Assembly (NCBI GenBank): GCA_036521075.1
Contig: DATDIL010000031.1
Location: forward strand, 1-64,000
Source: DAIDKA01 sp036521075
GTDB taxonomy: Bacteria; Pseudomonadota; Gammaproteobacteria; Steroidobacterales; Steroidobacteraceae
Length of the DNA stretch: 64,000 nucleotides
Direction of reading: 5' to 3'
Shown: positions 7,692 through 16,525 of the stretch, piece after piece
Numbering within the stretch: position 1 is the first letter of the stretch
Layout of the letters: every line of letters begins with the position of its first letter
The notes under the pieces: model-generated
What the model was told of the DNA's origin: nothing
What the model saw: the letters and a program-made list of their open reading frames with translations, nothing else
Databases searched by the model: none
Translations under genes and position numbers: made by a program

Positions 7692-9119
7692 TCAGGCGGG
7701 ATACTGATCCTCGCGTACCCACCAGCCATGAATCTGCGGTGATGCCTGCGTAGGCAGATGAACGGTGGCGATCGGGCCATCCTCGATGTGCTCGGCGTCC
7801 AGGACCAGCAGGTCGGCGCGCAGATTCTGGTCCAGATGCCAGGCAACCCCCAGAAGATAGCCCACGCCTTCGGGGGAATCGGCGCGCTTGGGCGCGAATA
7901 CCGGTTCTCCCAGTGACACCGTTTGCGGCGCCTTCCACAACTTATGCGCGCGAGTCTGATGATCGACACGGGCGTAGCATGCGGCCTTCCAGCGCACCGG
8001 ATCGGCAGGATCCGGGCAGCCCATGAATCCATAGCGGTACCGCACGGTATTATAGCGATCATCCTGCCGCGGCAGCGGCGCAATGAGCGGGTACATCCTC
8101 TCGATGTCGTAGTGGCTGTTCGGGCCGTCCAGGTTCACTGACAGACGATGCAGGTAGCTGATGCCCGTCGCCGGATCGTACGGCGTTGCGTCCTTGTTGG
8201 GGATCACCGGATATGGATTTGCCGCCGTGACCTCTCTGTCGAAGTATAGTTTGCCGTTATCTTCGAATGCTCCCAGCGTGTGACTGCCACCCCGGGCAGC
8301 ACCTTCAATCCATTTGAGGTCCTTACCGTCCCCGCAACGGCGCATGAACCCAAAATAGGTCTTCTTGCCTTTGTCCCATGACCAGTGGATGCCGCCACGT
8401 TTCATCTGCTCGTGGTCGATTGCCAATGGAGTGAGGAAGAACGCAATATGGTTTTCGGTCACAGCGAAGTCATGCACGCTGCTGACGTACGGTGTCTGGA
8501 CCTCGGCGCCCCACACTTTCTTGCCGTGTCGGTCGATTTCAAAGACTGCGATGACATTGCTGCCGAATCCGCGAGCCTCGTAACCGAACGCAACGATATT
8601 GCCGCTCGCGGAGCAGATTTTCGGGTGAGCCGTAAAGGGCTGATCGCGAGGCAGCTGGCCATCGAAGGTATAGACGGGTGCAAGGGTTTCCAGCGTATTC
8701 AAGTCCAGGGCAGTGGGCGCACTGTCCTCCTTGAGCGCGAGAATCATGTTCTTGTGATGAACGACGTGAGTGTTGGCCGTGCTGCGACTGAGACCGCTCA
8801 CGCTAGGATCGTCCAGAGAGGGATTGCGGTACATCGGCATCAGGCTTCTACGCGCCGCATCCTGCGCGAGGTAGCGTTCCGTTCGCACATAGCGGCTGCG
8901 GTAATCGACGCGGCCGTTCCTGATCCGAAACAGGCGTATGTGGCCCTCGCCGTCGAAGGCGATGTTGCCGGGGGACAGTGGATACTGCGGGTCCGGACCC
9001 ACCGCATAGAAGCCGCCGCTGAGATTTTCCGGCAGCTTGCCTTCCACCGAACAGTCCCGCACCTCCACCTCCGCGCCCATCGGGGCATAGGTCGCGCCGA
9101 ATCTGGGAGCTGCGCTCAT
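7692..9119 (-). CDS. Carotenoid oxygenase family (lignostilbene-dioxygenase-like) protein 2
   Basis: The 475-residue product is a paralogue of the enzyme at 2004-3521, with the four iron-ligand His at about 165 (FTAHPKI), 216 (SVHDFAV), 280 (GSHTLGA) and 464 (IHGWWV), and LSGGFYAVGPDPQY at the N-terminus. It should cleave a C=C bond of a stilbene, carotenoid or apocarotenoid with O2. The start at 9119 gives MSAAPRF and lies just downstream of the preceding gene's stop (four bases between), which implies coupling. Longer in-frame starts would overlap the neighbour. No signal peptide is seen, so the enzyme is cytoplasmic although its upstream neighbour is exported. Confidence 0.9.
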   Translation of the reverse strand: MSAAPRFGATYAPMGAEVEVRDCSVEGKLPENLSGGFYAVGPDPQYPLSPGNIAFDGEGHIRLFRIRNGRVDYRSRYVRTERYLAQDAARRSLMPMYRNPSLDDPSVSGLSRSTANTHVVHHKNMILALKEDSAPTALDLNTLETLAPVYTFDGQLPRDQPFTAHPKICSASGNIVAFGYEARGFGSNVIAVFEIDRHGKKVWGAEVQTPYVSSVHDFAVTENHIAFFLTPLAIDHEQMKRGGIHWSWDKGKKTYFGFMRRCGDGKDLKWIEGAARGGSHTLGAFEDNGKLYFDREVTAANPYPVIPNKDATPYDPATGISYLHRLSVNLDGPNSHYDIERMYPLIAPLPRQDDRYNTVRYRYGFMGCPDPADPVRWKAACYARVDHQTRAHKLWKAPQTVSLGEPVFAPKRADSPEGVGYLLGVAWHLDQNLRADLLVLDAEHIEDGPIATVHLPTQASPQIHGWWVREDQYPA

Positions 9120-9123
9120 CGCA

Positions 9124-10050
9124 TCATTTTTTCGGTGTGCCGCCGGATTGCAGAATGGCCTGGATGCTGCCGTCGGCCGCGGTCGGATTGCGATTATTCT
9201 CCAGGCACACATACGGCTCGATCTCGAAGTCAGCCGGCGCCCTCTTGTACGTCTTGATGACCGTCCAGGGCTTTACCAGCGCAACGGGGTCCACGAGCGT
9301 AAACTCATCACGCAGCGTGTCATCATCGGCCAGCCAGATTCGTTCATAGGCAATCGCCTTGTCGCTCTTGGGCAGGCCGGATGATTCCATGTTGGTATCC
9401 AGCTTGAATCCATAAGCTGTGGACAGCAGAAAGTTGCCTTCCCAGTGTCCGACCGACTCTCCGTTGTAGGTTGGATCCGGATCGTCCGGTAGCGGCCGTC
9501 CGTCAGTGAAAATGCGACGGACCTGTTCGTCCCATTCGGCATAGACCATGATCCGGTCCGTTCCCATGGTGATCTCCATGGGATAGGTCATGGTCATGAT
9601 GCGTGGCATGCCCGGCGGCAGGCAGTTTGCGGTCGGATCACCCGTCGGTCTGCCCGCCGCAGCGTCCGCCAGGTGAGTCGCGAAAATCTTTGCATACGCG
9701 GGAGTGAGCGGCGGATTCTGACCCCTCCCCGGCGGGATGCCGGGCGTCCAGCCAATGCCGCCCTGGTTGATCCAGATGCCTGTCAGGTCGCGCCGGCTTT
9801 TCGGACGATACGCGACGGTACCCCACTTCGGATTGACCGGCTGCGTCGTGGCGGCCCCCGCAAAGCTGGTCGGCAGCTTTGCGGCATCCCGGAACGGTGC
9901 CTGGACGCCCTTGCTGAGATCAAGGTCCACCGGCCGACCGATCAGGTCCGTCGCCCCGGGTGGGGCCTTCTGCGCAATCGATGGGGCGGCAATGAGAATC
10001 GAACACGCAGCTGCCGCGAAAATAGCTCTGCCGGTGTGCATCAAGGCCAT
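9124..10050 (-). CDS. Secreted protein of a large uncharacterised family
   Basis: The 308-residue product has a clear signal peptide (ending PSIAQKA, about residue 27). The mature part contains DLTGIWINQGG, CLPPGMPRIM, IFTDGRPLPDDPDPTYNGES and GHWEGNFLLSTAYGF. This pattern is widespread as 'hypothetical protein' in soil proteobacteria and acidobacteria, often in several copies beside oxidoreductases. Its fold may be a lipocalin-like or beta-rich binding domain, but no function is established. It is the first gene of the set with carotenoid oxygenase 2 and the DUF962 gene; AGGAGA precedes its ATG. It could bind the hydrophobic substrate outside the cell. Confidence 0.75.
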   Translation of the reverse strand: MALMHTGRAIFAAAACSILIAAPSIAQKAPPGATDLIGRPVDLDLSKGVQAPFRDAAKLPTSFAGAATTQPVNPKWGTVAYRPKSRRDLTGIWINQGGIGWTPGIPPGRGQNPPLTPAYAKIFATHLADAAAGRPTGDPTANCLPPGMPRIMTMTYPMEITMGTDRIMVYAEWDEQVRRIFTDGRPLPDDPDPTYNGESVGHWEGNFLLSTAYGFKLDTNMESSGLPKSDKAIAYERIWLADDDTLRDEFTLVDPVALVKPWTVIKTYKRAPADFEIEPYVCLENNRNPTAADGSIQAILQSGGTPKK

Positions 10051-10176
10051 GGCGACTCTCCTAGCTTCTCGAGCTCAGTGTAGGCCGTCGTCGTTGGCTT
10101 TGCATCGGGGCCGCATAGCTCACCATAACTCGCATGAAACCAGTCCCCCGCAATCCAGGCGACAGGCGGGTGCGGG

Positions 10177-12174
10177 TCAATGTTCCAGCGCCTTGAAGTT
10201 CGTCTGCAGCAGTGCGAGCCGCGTCTCCAGCGAATGATCCGACGGCGTACCGTCGGCGGAAACCGCAAGCCCGTAACGCACCTTGACGTCGCTGGCGGCA
10301 ACGCCGCTCACGGTTGCCGCAGCATTGACACGGGTCATCCCGTTGTTCGTGATGTGATCGCCGTTGAACGGGAATGCGGCCGTGCCGAGCTTTTGCCAGG
10401 TGTTCTGGAAGGCATCCGGGAGCGCGGCCGATGGTGCCGGAACGCGACGCACCTGGATCCAGTTGCCCTTCGCTTTCGGATCCAGCAGTTCGATGCCGCC
10501 AACGTCCCACACCACGGCGGTACCGTCATGGAAGTAGCTGAAGTTCACTGCCAGCACGGTATCCGGCCGCAGCGCCTGCAATTGCGGGGTTACCTCCAGC
10601 TCAAATCGCTTCGAGTGCAGCTGCAGCTTCGTGTCCGGCTCGATCGTGAGGTGCAATCCGGCCAGCGCTCTGGGCTGCACACCGGACAGTGACTGGAACT
10701 CGCGCCAGCGTGCCAGCGTACCCTCCAGCGTCACGAACTGGTAGTTCGCGGCCAGTTCCTGCTGCCCGATCATGACGGCCTTGGTCATGGTGCGTCCCGC
10801 GGCAATCAGGGCCGCATAGCCCTCCGGGGTCGGCATGTTCAGCGTGACCAGCATGGAGTCGTCAAATGGCAGCGACCACACCATCACGCGCCATAGGCGC
10901 CCGAAGTTATCCGTGTAATCGCTCTGCTCCAGCGCCTTGCCGAGGGACACTACCTTGACCGAATCGCTGCCTACCTTGCGATGCAGCGGCAGAGAGCTTT
11001 TCAACAACAGGTCCATGTAGAGCTTTGAATCACCGTACAGGGTCGCCAGCGCGAGTCCATCCGGCGCCTTGAGGCGCAGCCCCTCACCGGCGGACACCAC
11101 CAGCCCGTTTTCCTCCAGCTGCATGGACTTCGTCTGAGGGGCGGCGACCGCCCACCGACCCTGTGTCGATTGGTGGATCGCGCGCGGCAGCGGCGAACGG
11201 GAAACCTGATCGAGCAGCTGTTCGGAACCCGGGCCCATCGGGAACAGGCGCTCGGCATTGTGTTCCATTATCTGCCGGTCGCCGGTGGTGAAGAGCGTGA
11301 TGAGCGCATGGTTCATCGCCGCGTACAGGTCTGCGAGCGTGGTTGGCAGCTGAACATTTGTGCGATTATCGACAATCTCCGAGGTATCCATGATGGGTAG
11401 TCGAAAGGACGTGCGACTGCCGATGTCGCCCGAAGTTGGTGAAGCCGCATCTATCAGCGCAAACGGCGCCGCGTAGTTGAGGTTCTCAGATTCACTCTTG
11501 CGCAGCACGATGCCGATGACGCGACCGTGCTGATCGACCAGCGGACCGCCACTATTTCCAGGCGATGCGGCTGCGGTGAAGCGCAGCCACTGCCAGCGCC
11601 CCGCTTCCTCCTCGGGTGTCTCCGATGTGAACACGCCATCGCGGATGACGATGCCCTCGCCGAGCGCGTTGCCAACTGCATAAACAGGCTCGTTCAATGC
11701 GGGTTTTGGTCCTCCGGCAAGCTCTGCCACCCGTGGCGCATCCTTCAGAGTGAAAACCGCGAAGTCCTGGCTCTGCGAGTACTTGAGCACCTGCGCGATG
11801 GCAAACACATGACCCGCGGCATCGCGCACCTCGGGCGCACCGTATTGGCTACCGAGTCCGAGTCCCAGCACGTGCGCTGCGGTGACGTACCGGTGGCCAT
11901 CAATGGCGAACGCGGTGCCGATCGAGCGGTACTTGTCGCTTCGCTCCTGAAAAGGAATCAGATCCAGCGGCAGGGGCTTTTCATACGTGAGCGGGTCGGC
12001 TTCCGGTTTTCGCTGCACCACTTCGAAAGTGGCGGCGCGAACCCGCTGCTGGACTTCAACAGCAAGCACGTCCGCACGCGCGAGCGCTGCAAGCGCGACG
12101 CTCAGCCCCATTGCGAGCACCCCCCGCCAGCGGAATCGCTCCGACCCGCACGGTAGCCATAACTTCCCTGTCAC
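10177..12174 (-). CDS. Exported trypsin-like (DegP/HtrA-clan) serine protease with a large unknown C-terminal region
   Basis: The 665-residue protein has an N-terminal hydrophobic signal (about residues 17-34) and a trypsin-like domain with the full triad: His101 (VTAAHV), Asp137 (SQDFAV) and Ser208 (SPGNSGGP). No PDZ domain is visible after it. Residues 260-665 form a long region I do not recognise, with a strand-rich look and no cysteine pair. It is probably a periplasmic protease. The position between the carotenoid oxygenase set and the SGNH hydrolase gene tells nothing about its target. Start chosen at the first ATG; a start a few codons later, nearer the hydrophobic stretch, is possible. 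Confidence 0.8.
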   Translation of the reverse strand: MTGKLWLPCGSERFRWRGVLAMGLSVALAALARADVLAVEVQQRVRAATFEVVQRKPEADPLTYEKPLPLDLIPFQERSDKYRSIGTAFAIDGHRYVTAAHVLGLGLGSQYGAPEVRDAAGHVFAIAQVLKYSQSQDFAVFTLKDAPRVAELAGGPKPALNEPVYAVGNALGEGIVIRDGVFTSETPEEEAGRWQWLRFTAAASPGNSGGPLVDQHGRVIGIVLRKSESENLNYAAPFALIDAASPTSGDIGSRTSFRLPIMDTSEIVDNRTNVQLPTTLADLYAAMNHALITLFTTGDRQIMEHNAERLFPMGPGSEQLLDQVSRSPLPRAIHQSTQGRWAVAAPQTKSMQLEENGLVVSAGEGLRLKAPDGLALATLYGDSKLYMDLLLKSSLPLHRKVGSDSVKVVSLGKALEQSDYTDNFGRLWRVMVWSLPFDDSMLVTLNMPTPEGYAALIAAGRTMTKAVMIGQQELAANYQFVTLEGTLARWREFQSLSGVQPRALAGLHLTIEPDTKLQLHSKRFELEVTPQLQALRPDTVLAVNFSYFHDGTAVVWDVGGIELLDPKAKGNWIQVRRVPAPSAALPDAFQNTWQKLGTAAFPFNGDHITNNGMTRVNAAATVSGVAASDVKVRYGLAVSADGTPSDHSLETRLALLQTNFKALEH

Positions 12175-12361
12175 GCTGCACTCTCCCGCGTTCTTTGCGA
12201 TATTTCCACTGCAACATGGTCATCGCAAGCAATCGCGGAGTAAGAATTGGCAACATGTCGGGAGCGCATGTTCATGCCGCGGCGCAACAGAGAGGATGTC
12301 ACGCAGGCGTCGTGCCCCGGCCGGTCTATACTTGGCGCGACGAATAACAGGGGCGCAGACC

Positions 12362-13702
12362 ATGCGAATTCTTGGACGAATCCTGATTGGGGCGACACTC
12401 GCCGGCCTGACGCTGCAAGTGGGCGCCGCGGCGCCGCGCGCGGCCACTGACAGCTGGATCGGCGTATGGGGTTATGTGATCGCACCGCCGCCCCCGGGCC
12501 CTCCTCCCGCGCCGTTCGTGCTGCCCGCACCGCCCCTTACGCCACTGGGTGCGCCCCCCGCGCCGACGGCAGCCCCCGCCCCACGTGCCTTCCCTGCGCC
12601 GCTGCTGGAGAATCCGGGCAATGTACCGGTCGATCTCACGACGGCTGAAATTCGCAATACGACCGTTCGGCAGCTGGTCCGTGTGTCGGCGGACGGGTCG
12701 CGTCTGCGACTGCGATTGTCGAATGAGGACGGCGCGGAGCCACTGACGCTCGGATCCGTGCATGTGGGTTTGGCGGCTGCCGACGGTAATGTGGTCGCGG
12801 GTACGGATCATGTCGTGACGTTCGACGGCCAGTCCGGCGTCGTGATGCCCGCCAGTTCGCCGGTGCTGAGCGATGCGATCGACCTGCCGACCAAGGCGTT
12901 GGACAAGCTTTATATTTCCATCCACGTGCCTGGCCCGATGGCCCTGCGTGCTGCGCGAACGCTCTTTCAGTATGTTGCCGGAACGCCCGGCGACTTCAGC
13001 GCCGCGGCGGCATTGCCCGGCGTGCGTCTGATGCGCGTGCCGGTGCTGGTCACGCTGGTGGAGTCACAGCCAACCGCACCGACCAGGGTAGTGGTGACGC
13101 TTGGGGACTCCATCACCGAAGGCGCAGCCTCCACGGCCAATGCCTTCCGGGGCTGGCCAGACAGGCTCGCGGAACGCCTCGCGAGCCATCATTGGGCTGT
13201 GGTCAACACCGGCATCAGCGGCAATCGTCTGTTGCGCTATGGCGCCGGTCCCAGTGCGCTGGCGCGGCTCGACCGGGACGTGCTCAGTGTGCCGGGGCTC
13301 AAGGCTATTATTCTGCTGGAAGGTATCAATGATATCGGTCGCGGCCTGGGCGCGCCCAACTCGACGGAACCGGTCACGGCCGCAGCGCTGGAGGACGCCG
13401 ACCGGCAGATCATCGCGCGCGCCCGCGAGCACGGCGTGCGTGTCATCGGTGCCACGCTTACGCCTTATGAGGGTGCCTCCTATGCCTCACCGGCCGGCGA
13501 GGCGGCACGCGAGGCCCTCAATACATGGATCAAGACCAGCGGCGCCTTCGACGCCGTGATCGATTTTGCCCCGATCGTGGCCGATCCGGCCAATCCGTTG
13601 GCCTTCGCCAAAGCATTCAATGATCGGGATCACCTGCATCCCAACGACGCCGGGTACAAGGCCATGGGCGATGCCGTTGATCTGGCGGTGCTTGGCAAAT
13701 AG
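12362..13702 (+). CDS. Exported SGNH/GDSL-family hydrolase
   Basis: The 446-residue product has a signal peptide (cleavage near AAAPRA), a proline-rich linker (about residues 42-80), a beta-rich N-terminal domain and a C-terminal SGNH hydrolase domain. All four blocks are present: GDSITEG with Ser250, GISGN, GINDIG and DHLHPND with the catalytic Asp/His. This architecture is common in secreted esterases that remove acetyl or aryl-ester groups from plant polysaccharides or other secreted substrates. The exact ester is unknown. It fits a region with other secreted plant-polymer type enzymes. Confidence 0.88.
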   Translation: MRILGRILIGATLAGLTLQVGAAAPRAATDSWIGVWGYVIAPPPPGPPPAPFVLPAPPLTPLGAPPAPTAAPAPRAFPAPLLENPGNVPVDLTTAEIRNTTVRQLVRVSADGSRLRLRLSNEDGAEPLTLGSVHVGLAAADGNVVAGTDHVVTFDGQSGVVMPASSPVLSDAIDLPTKALDKLYISIHVPGPMALRAARTLFQYVAGTPGDFSAAAALPGVRLMRVPVLVTLVESQPTAPTRVVVTLGDSITEGAASTANAFRGWPDRLAERLASHHWAVVNTGISGNRLLRYGAGPSALARLDRDVLSVPGLKAIILLEGINDIGRGLGAPNSTEPVTAAALEDADRQIIARAREHGVRVIGATLTPYEGASYASPAGEAAREALNTWIKTSGAFDAVIDFAPIVADPANPLAFAKAFNDRDHLHPNDAGYKAMGDAVDLAVLGK

Positions 13703-13722
13703 TGTGCCGGTTGCGCGGGCGC

Positions 13723-14424
13723 CTATGCTTTGCCGTAGGTCGGCACTACTGCACCGCGCGTGACCTGGTTCTGCGAAGATGCCAGAAACACGATTGTCGC
13801 TGCGACCTCCTCAACCTTCGGCCAGGCATTGAACTGCGCCGTGGGCATGGAGGCGCGGTTGGCTGGCGTGTCCATGGTTGATGGCGCGACGGCGTTCACC
13901 AGTATGCCCTCCTTCGCGACTTCCTCGCCAAGGGCAATCGTCAATGCGACAACTCCCGCCTTCGCGACCGTGTAGGCCGTAAGGTTTGCCCCCAGGCGCG
14001 ACTCCAGCGCCTGTCGAGCCGCAACATTGACAATTCGACCACCGGCGCCGCCACGCCTGAACGCCGCGATAGCAGCCCGACTGCACAGATAGGTCGAAAT
14101 CAGATTGCTCCGGAGCTGACTCATCAGCAGTGGTTTGTCACTCTCACAGATAGGCGCAAAGGCAAAGCCACCCGCGATATGAACCGACGCCCAAAGCTTG
14201 TCCAGTCCTCCATAGAAGGCCGTGACGGCGGACTCATCCGCGAGATCACCGAGCGCAACCAGAGAAACATCCCGATTGTCCCGATGCGGGAAGCGCTTCG
14301 CTTCCTCTTCGTTGCGGTAGGGGACGTGGCACACGGCCCCGGCTGCGAGCAGCGCGCCGACAACGGCAATGCCCAGCGCACCGGTGCCGCCCGTAATCAC
14401 GACGTGCCGATTCTGGTAGTCCAC
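13723..14424 (-). CDS. Short-chain dehydrogenase/reductase
   Basis: The 233-residue protein has the Rossmann loop GGTGALG at residues 12-18 and the catalytic AYTVAK, giving Tyr-x3-Lys. The usual catalytic Ser in the preceding strand appears replaced, because the motif reads IVNVAARQ instead of NISS. The C-terminal part resembles the classical fold. It probably reduces or oxidises a small carbonyl compound with NAD(P). It converges with the SGNH hydrolase gene and is divergent from the glutathione peroxidase gene. Confidence 0.82.
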   Translation of the reverse strand: MDYQNRHVVITGGTGALGIAVVGALLAAGAVCHVPYRNEEEAKRFPHRDNRDVSLVALGDLADESAVTAFYGGLDKLWASVHIAGGFAFAPICESDKPLLMSQLRSNLISTYLCSRAAIAAFRRGGAGGRIVNVAARQALESRLGANLTAYTVAKAGVVALTIALGEEVAKEGILVNAVAPSTMDTPANRASMPTAQFNAWPKVEEVAATIVFLASSQNQVTRGAVVPTYGKA

Positions 14425-14506
14425 GAACTGTCTCCCCGTATTGGGTGGATACTATCCTATCGCGGACACAGCATGGCCCAGCCAACATGGGAAAAGAGGA
14501 ATCGTC

Positions 14507-15049
14507 ATGACAGACCTGCAGCGGATCCCACTTGAGACCATCGACAATGAGTCCACCAGCCTCGCTGCGTACGCCGGCAAAGTGCTGCTGGTGGTCAATA
14601 CCGCCTCGAAGTGCGGCCTAACACCCCAGTACACGGCACTCGAAGCCCTGTACACGCGCTACCGCGATAAGGGATTTGCCGTGCTGGGCTTTCCAAGCAA
14701 TGACTTTGCCGGACAGGAGCCGGGAAGTAATTCTGAGATTGCCAGCTTCTGTTCGACCAATTACGCGGTGGATTTCCCGCTTTTTTCAAAAGTTCGAGTC
14801 GTGGGCGCACACAAGCATCCCCTGTATGCCGCCCTGATTGCCCAGCAGCCCAAGGCCGCGGACAGCGATGCATTTCGGGGAAAACTCAAGGGATACAACG
14901 TCACGCCGAACCCCGAGCCCGAAGTGCTGTGGAATTTCGAAAAATTCCTGATCGCCAAAGATGGCAGGATAGTGGCGCGCTTTTCCCCCGACATGGCTCC
15001 GGATGACGCCAGGTTGGTCAAGGCCATCGAGAATGAGCTTATGGCATAG
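14507..15049 (+). CDS. Glutathione peroxidase-like thiol peroxidase
   Basis: The 180-residue protein contains NTASKCGLTPQY with the peroxidatic Cys36, FPSNDFAGQEPGS with Gln70, and LWNFEKFLI with the active-site Trp-Asn pair. These are the complete Cys-Gln-Trp-Asn set of the GPx/BtuE family. A cysteine replaces the selenocysteine of animal enzymes, as usual in bacteria. It should reduce hydrogen peroxide and lipid or organic peroxides using thioredoxin or glutathione. The next gene, an aldo/keto reductase, starts 15 bases after its stop, so both are probably co-transcribed and may jointly clear peroxides and the aldehydes made from them. Confidence 0.92.
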   Translation: MTDLQRIPLETIDNESTSLAAYAGKVLLVVNTASKCGLTPQYTALEALYTRYRDKGFAVLGFPSNDFAGQEPGSNSEIASFCSTNYAVDFPLFSKVRVVGAHKHPLYAALIAQQPKAADSDAFRGKLKGYNVTPNPEPEVLWNFEKFLIAKDGRIVARFSPDMAPDDARLVKAIENELMA

Positions 15050-15064
15050 CTTCAGGAGTCACCG

Positions 15065-16057
15065 ATGCAACAGCGATTGTTGGGAAGGGAGGGTCTGAAG
15101 GTCTCGGCCATGGGGCTTGGCTGCATGGGTCTGAGTTTCGGTCTCGGCCCCGCGGTGGCGAAGCAGCAGGGCATTGCCCTGATTCGCGCCGCCGTGGAGC
15201 GCGGCGTTACCTTCTTTGATACCGCAGAAGTGTACGGGCCCTTCACCAATGAAGAGTTGGTCGGTGAGGCGCTCGCGCCCTTTCGCGGCCAAGTGGTCAT
15301 TGCCACCAAGTTCGGCTTCAAGACTCAGCCGCTGATGTCCAAGGATGTGCGGCTGGACAGTCGGCCTGAACATATTCGCGAAGTGGCCGCGGCATCCCTG
15401 AAGCGGCTGAAGGTTGATGCGCTGGATCTGTTCTATCAACACCGTGTCGATCCGGACGTGCCCATCGAGGATGTGGCCGGAACCATCAAGGATCTGATCC
15501 ACGAAGGCAAGGTTAAATACTTCGGGCTGTCCGAGGCAGCTCCGCATACCATTCGTCGGGCGCATGCCGTGCAGCCCGTTAGCGCCTTGCAAAGCGAGTA
15601 CTCTTTGTGGTGGCGGGAACCGGAAACGGACGTCCTGCCGGTATTGGAGGAACTGGGCATTGGTTTCGTGCCATTCAGTCCACTGGGCAAGGGCTTCCTG
15701 ACAGGTGCCATTACTGCGAGTACGCGATTCGACAGCACGGATTTTCGTAATATTGTGCCGCGCTTTTCCGAGGAGGCCCGCCGGGCCAATCAGCCGCTGG
15801 TCGCTCTGCTGGCGCACACTGCCGCCGAGAAGTGCGCGACACCCGCGCAGATCGCGCTGGCGTGGCTGCTGGCGCAAAAGCCGTGGATAGTGCCGATCCC
15901 CGGTACCACCAAATTGCATCGACTGGATGAAAATCTAGGCTCCATCGCCTTGACCCTGAGCGCCAATGAGATCGAAAACATCAATCGCAGTTTTGCGGCC
16001 GTGACCGTTCAGGGCGAACGCTACCCCGAAAACCTGAAGAAGATGGCGGGCCGCTGA
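15065..16057 (+). CDS. Aldo/keto reductase
   Basis: This 330-residue cytoplasmic enzyme has the aldo/keto reductase tetrad Asp52 and Tyr57 (FFDTAEVYG), Lys82 (IATKFGF) and His126 (YQHRVD), and the C-terminal NADPH-binding IPGTTKLHRLDEN. It belongs to the AKR13-like group that reduces aldehydes and quinone-like carbonyls. The gene is 15 bases downstream of the peroxidase gene, with CAGGAGTCACCG as RBS. It is followed after 6 bases by a small membrane-protein gene. No signal peptide is present, unlike the reductase at 6421. Confidence 0.92.
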   Translation: MQQRLLGREGLKVSAMGLGCMGLSFGLGPAVAKQQGIALIRAAVERGVTFFDTAEVYGPFTNEELVGEALAPFRGQVVIATKFGFKTQPLMSKDVRLDSRPEHIREVAAASLKRLKVDALDLFYQHRVDPDVPIEDVAGTIKDLIHEGKVKYFGLSEAAPHTIRRAHAVQPVSALQSEYSLWWREPETDVLPVLEELGIGFVPFSPLGKGFLTGAITASTRFDSTDFRNIVPRFSEEARRANQPLVALLAHTAAEKCATPAQIALAWLLAQKPWIVPIPGTTKLHRLDENLGSIALTLSANEIENINRSFAAVTVQGERYPENLKKMAGR

Positions 16058-16063
16058 ACGGTC

Positions 16064-16351
16064 ATGAAACTTATCGCACAAATTACCGTAGGAATTATTC
16101 TGGGTTGGTTGGGGATCCAGGCGATTACGCTGCTCGAGGCTCGGCTGGTGGCGCGCGAGCAGGAGGCAGCGGTTCCACGACGCAGTGCAATGCCTGCCCA
16201 GCCCGCGCTGCCGAGGTTTCCCGCCGCCCTGAGGCCACGGGCCAACGCGACGGCGACGGGGCCGAGCCAGCCGGCCGCGAAGCCGTGCGAGATCACGAAA
16301 GCCAATGGCACTACGCTGCACTGTGAGGGTCCGTTGACGGATCCGCAGTAG
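16064..16351 (+). CDS. Small membrane-anchored protein of unknown function
   Basis: The 95-residue product starts with one hydrophobic segment (residues 4-24) followed by a proline/alanine-rich periplasmic-type stretch and a short tail with two cysteines (KPCEITK, LHCEGP). I do not recognise the family. The two Cys could form a disulfide. The start is 6 bases after the stop of the aldo/keto reductase gene, so the two are likely in one transcript. Confidence 0.5.
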   Translation: MKLIAQITVGIILGWLGIQAITLLEARLVAREQEAAVPRRSAMPAQPALPRFPAALRPRANATATGPSQPAAKPCEITKANGTTLHCEGPLTDPQ

Positions 16352-16354
16352 CGC

Positions 16355-16401
16355 GTAGCGGCACTACCGCAAGGGTCGCCGCTACGGTCGCGCCGCTACG
16401 G
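16355..16401. repeat. REP-like extragenic palindrome
   Basis: GTAGCGGC (16355-16362) pairs perfectly with GCCGCTAC (16378-16385), and the block GCCGCTACGG is repeated at 16378-16387 and 16392-16401. The cluster starts four bases after a stop codon and lies before the transglutaminase-like gene. It has the character of a REP or terminator-type palindrome common in Xanthomonadales relatives. No poly-T follows. Confidence 0.55.
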
Positions 16402-16525
16402 AATTGTCCTACGGGGTGATGCGCAGCGGCGGAATATCGGCTGCAAATCCCCGCATTTACAGTAGCGTGATTGTCGGCATCGTTGGCTTAGCCCAATTCA
16501 CCCAATGCCAACGCCGCGGGGGCAC

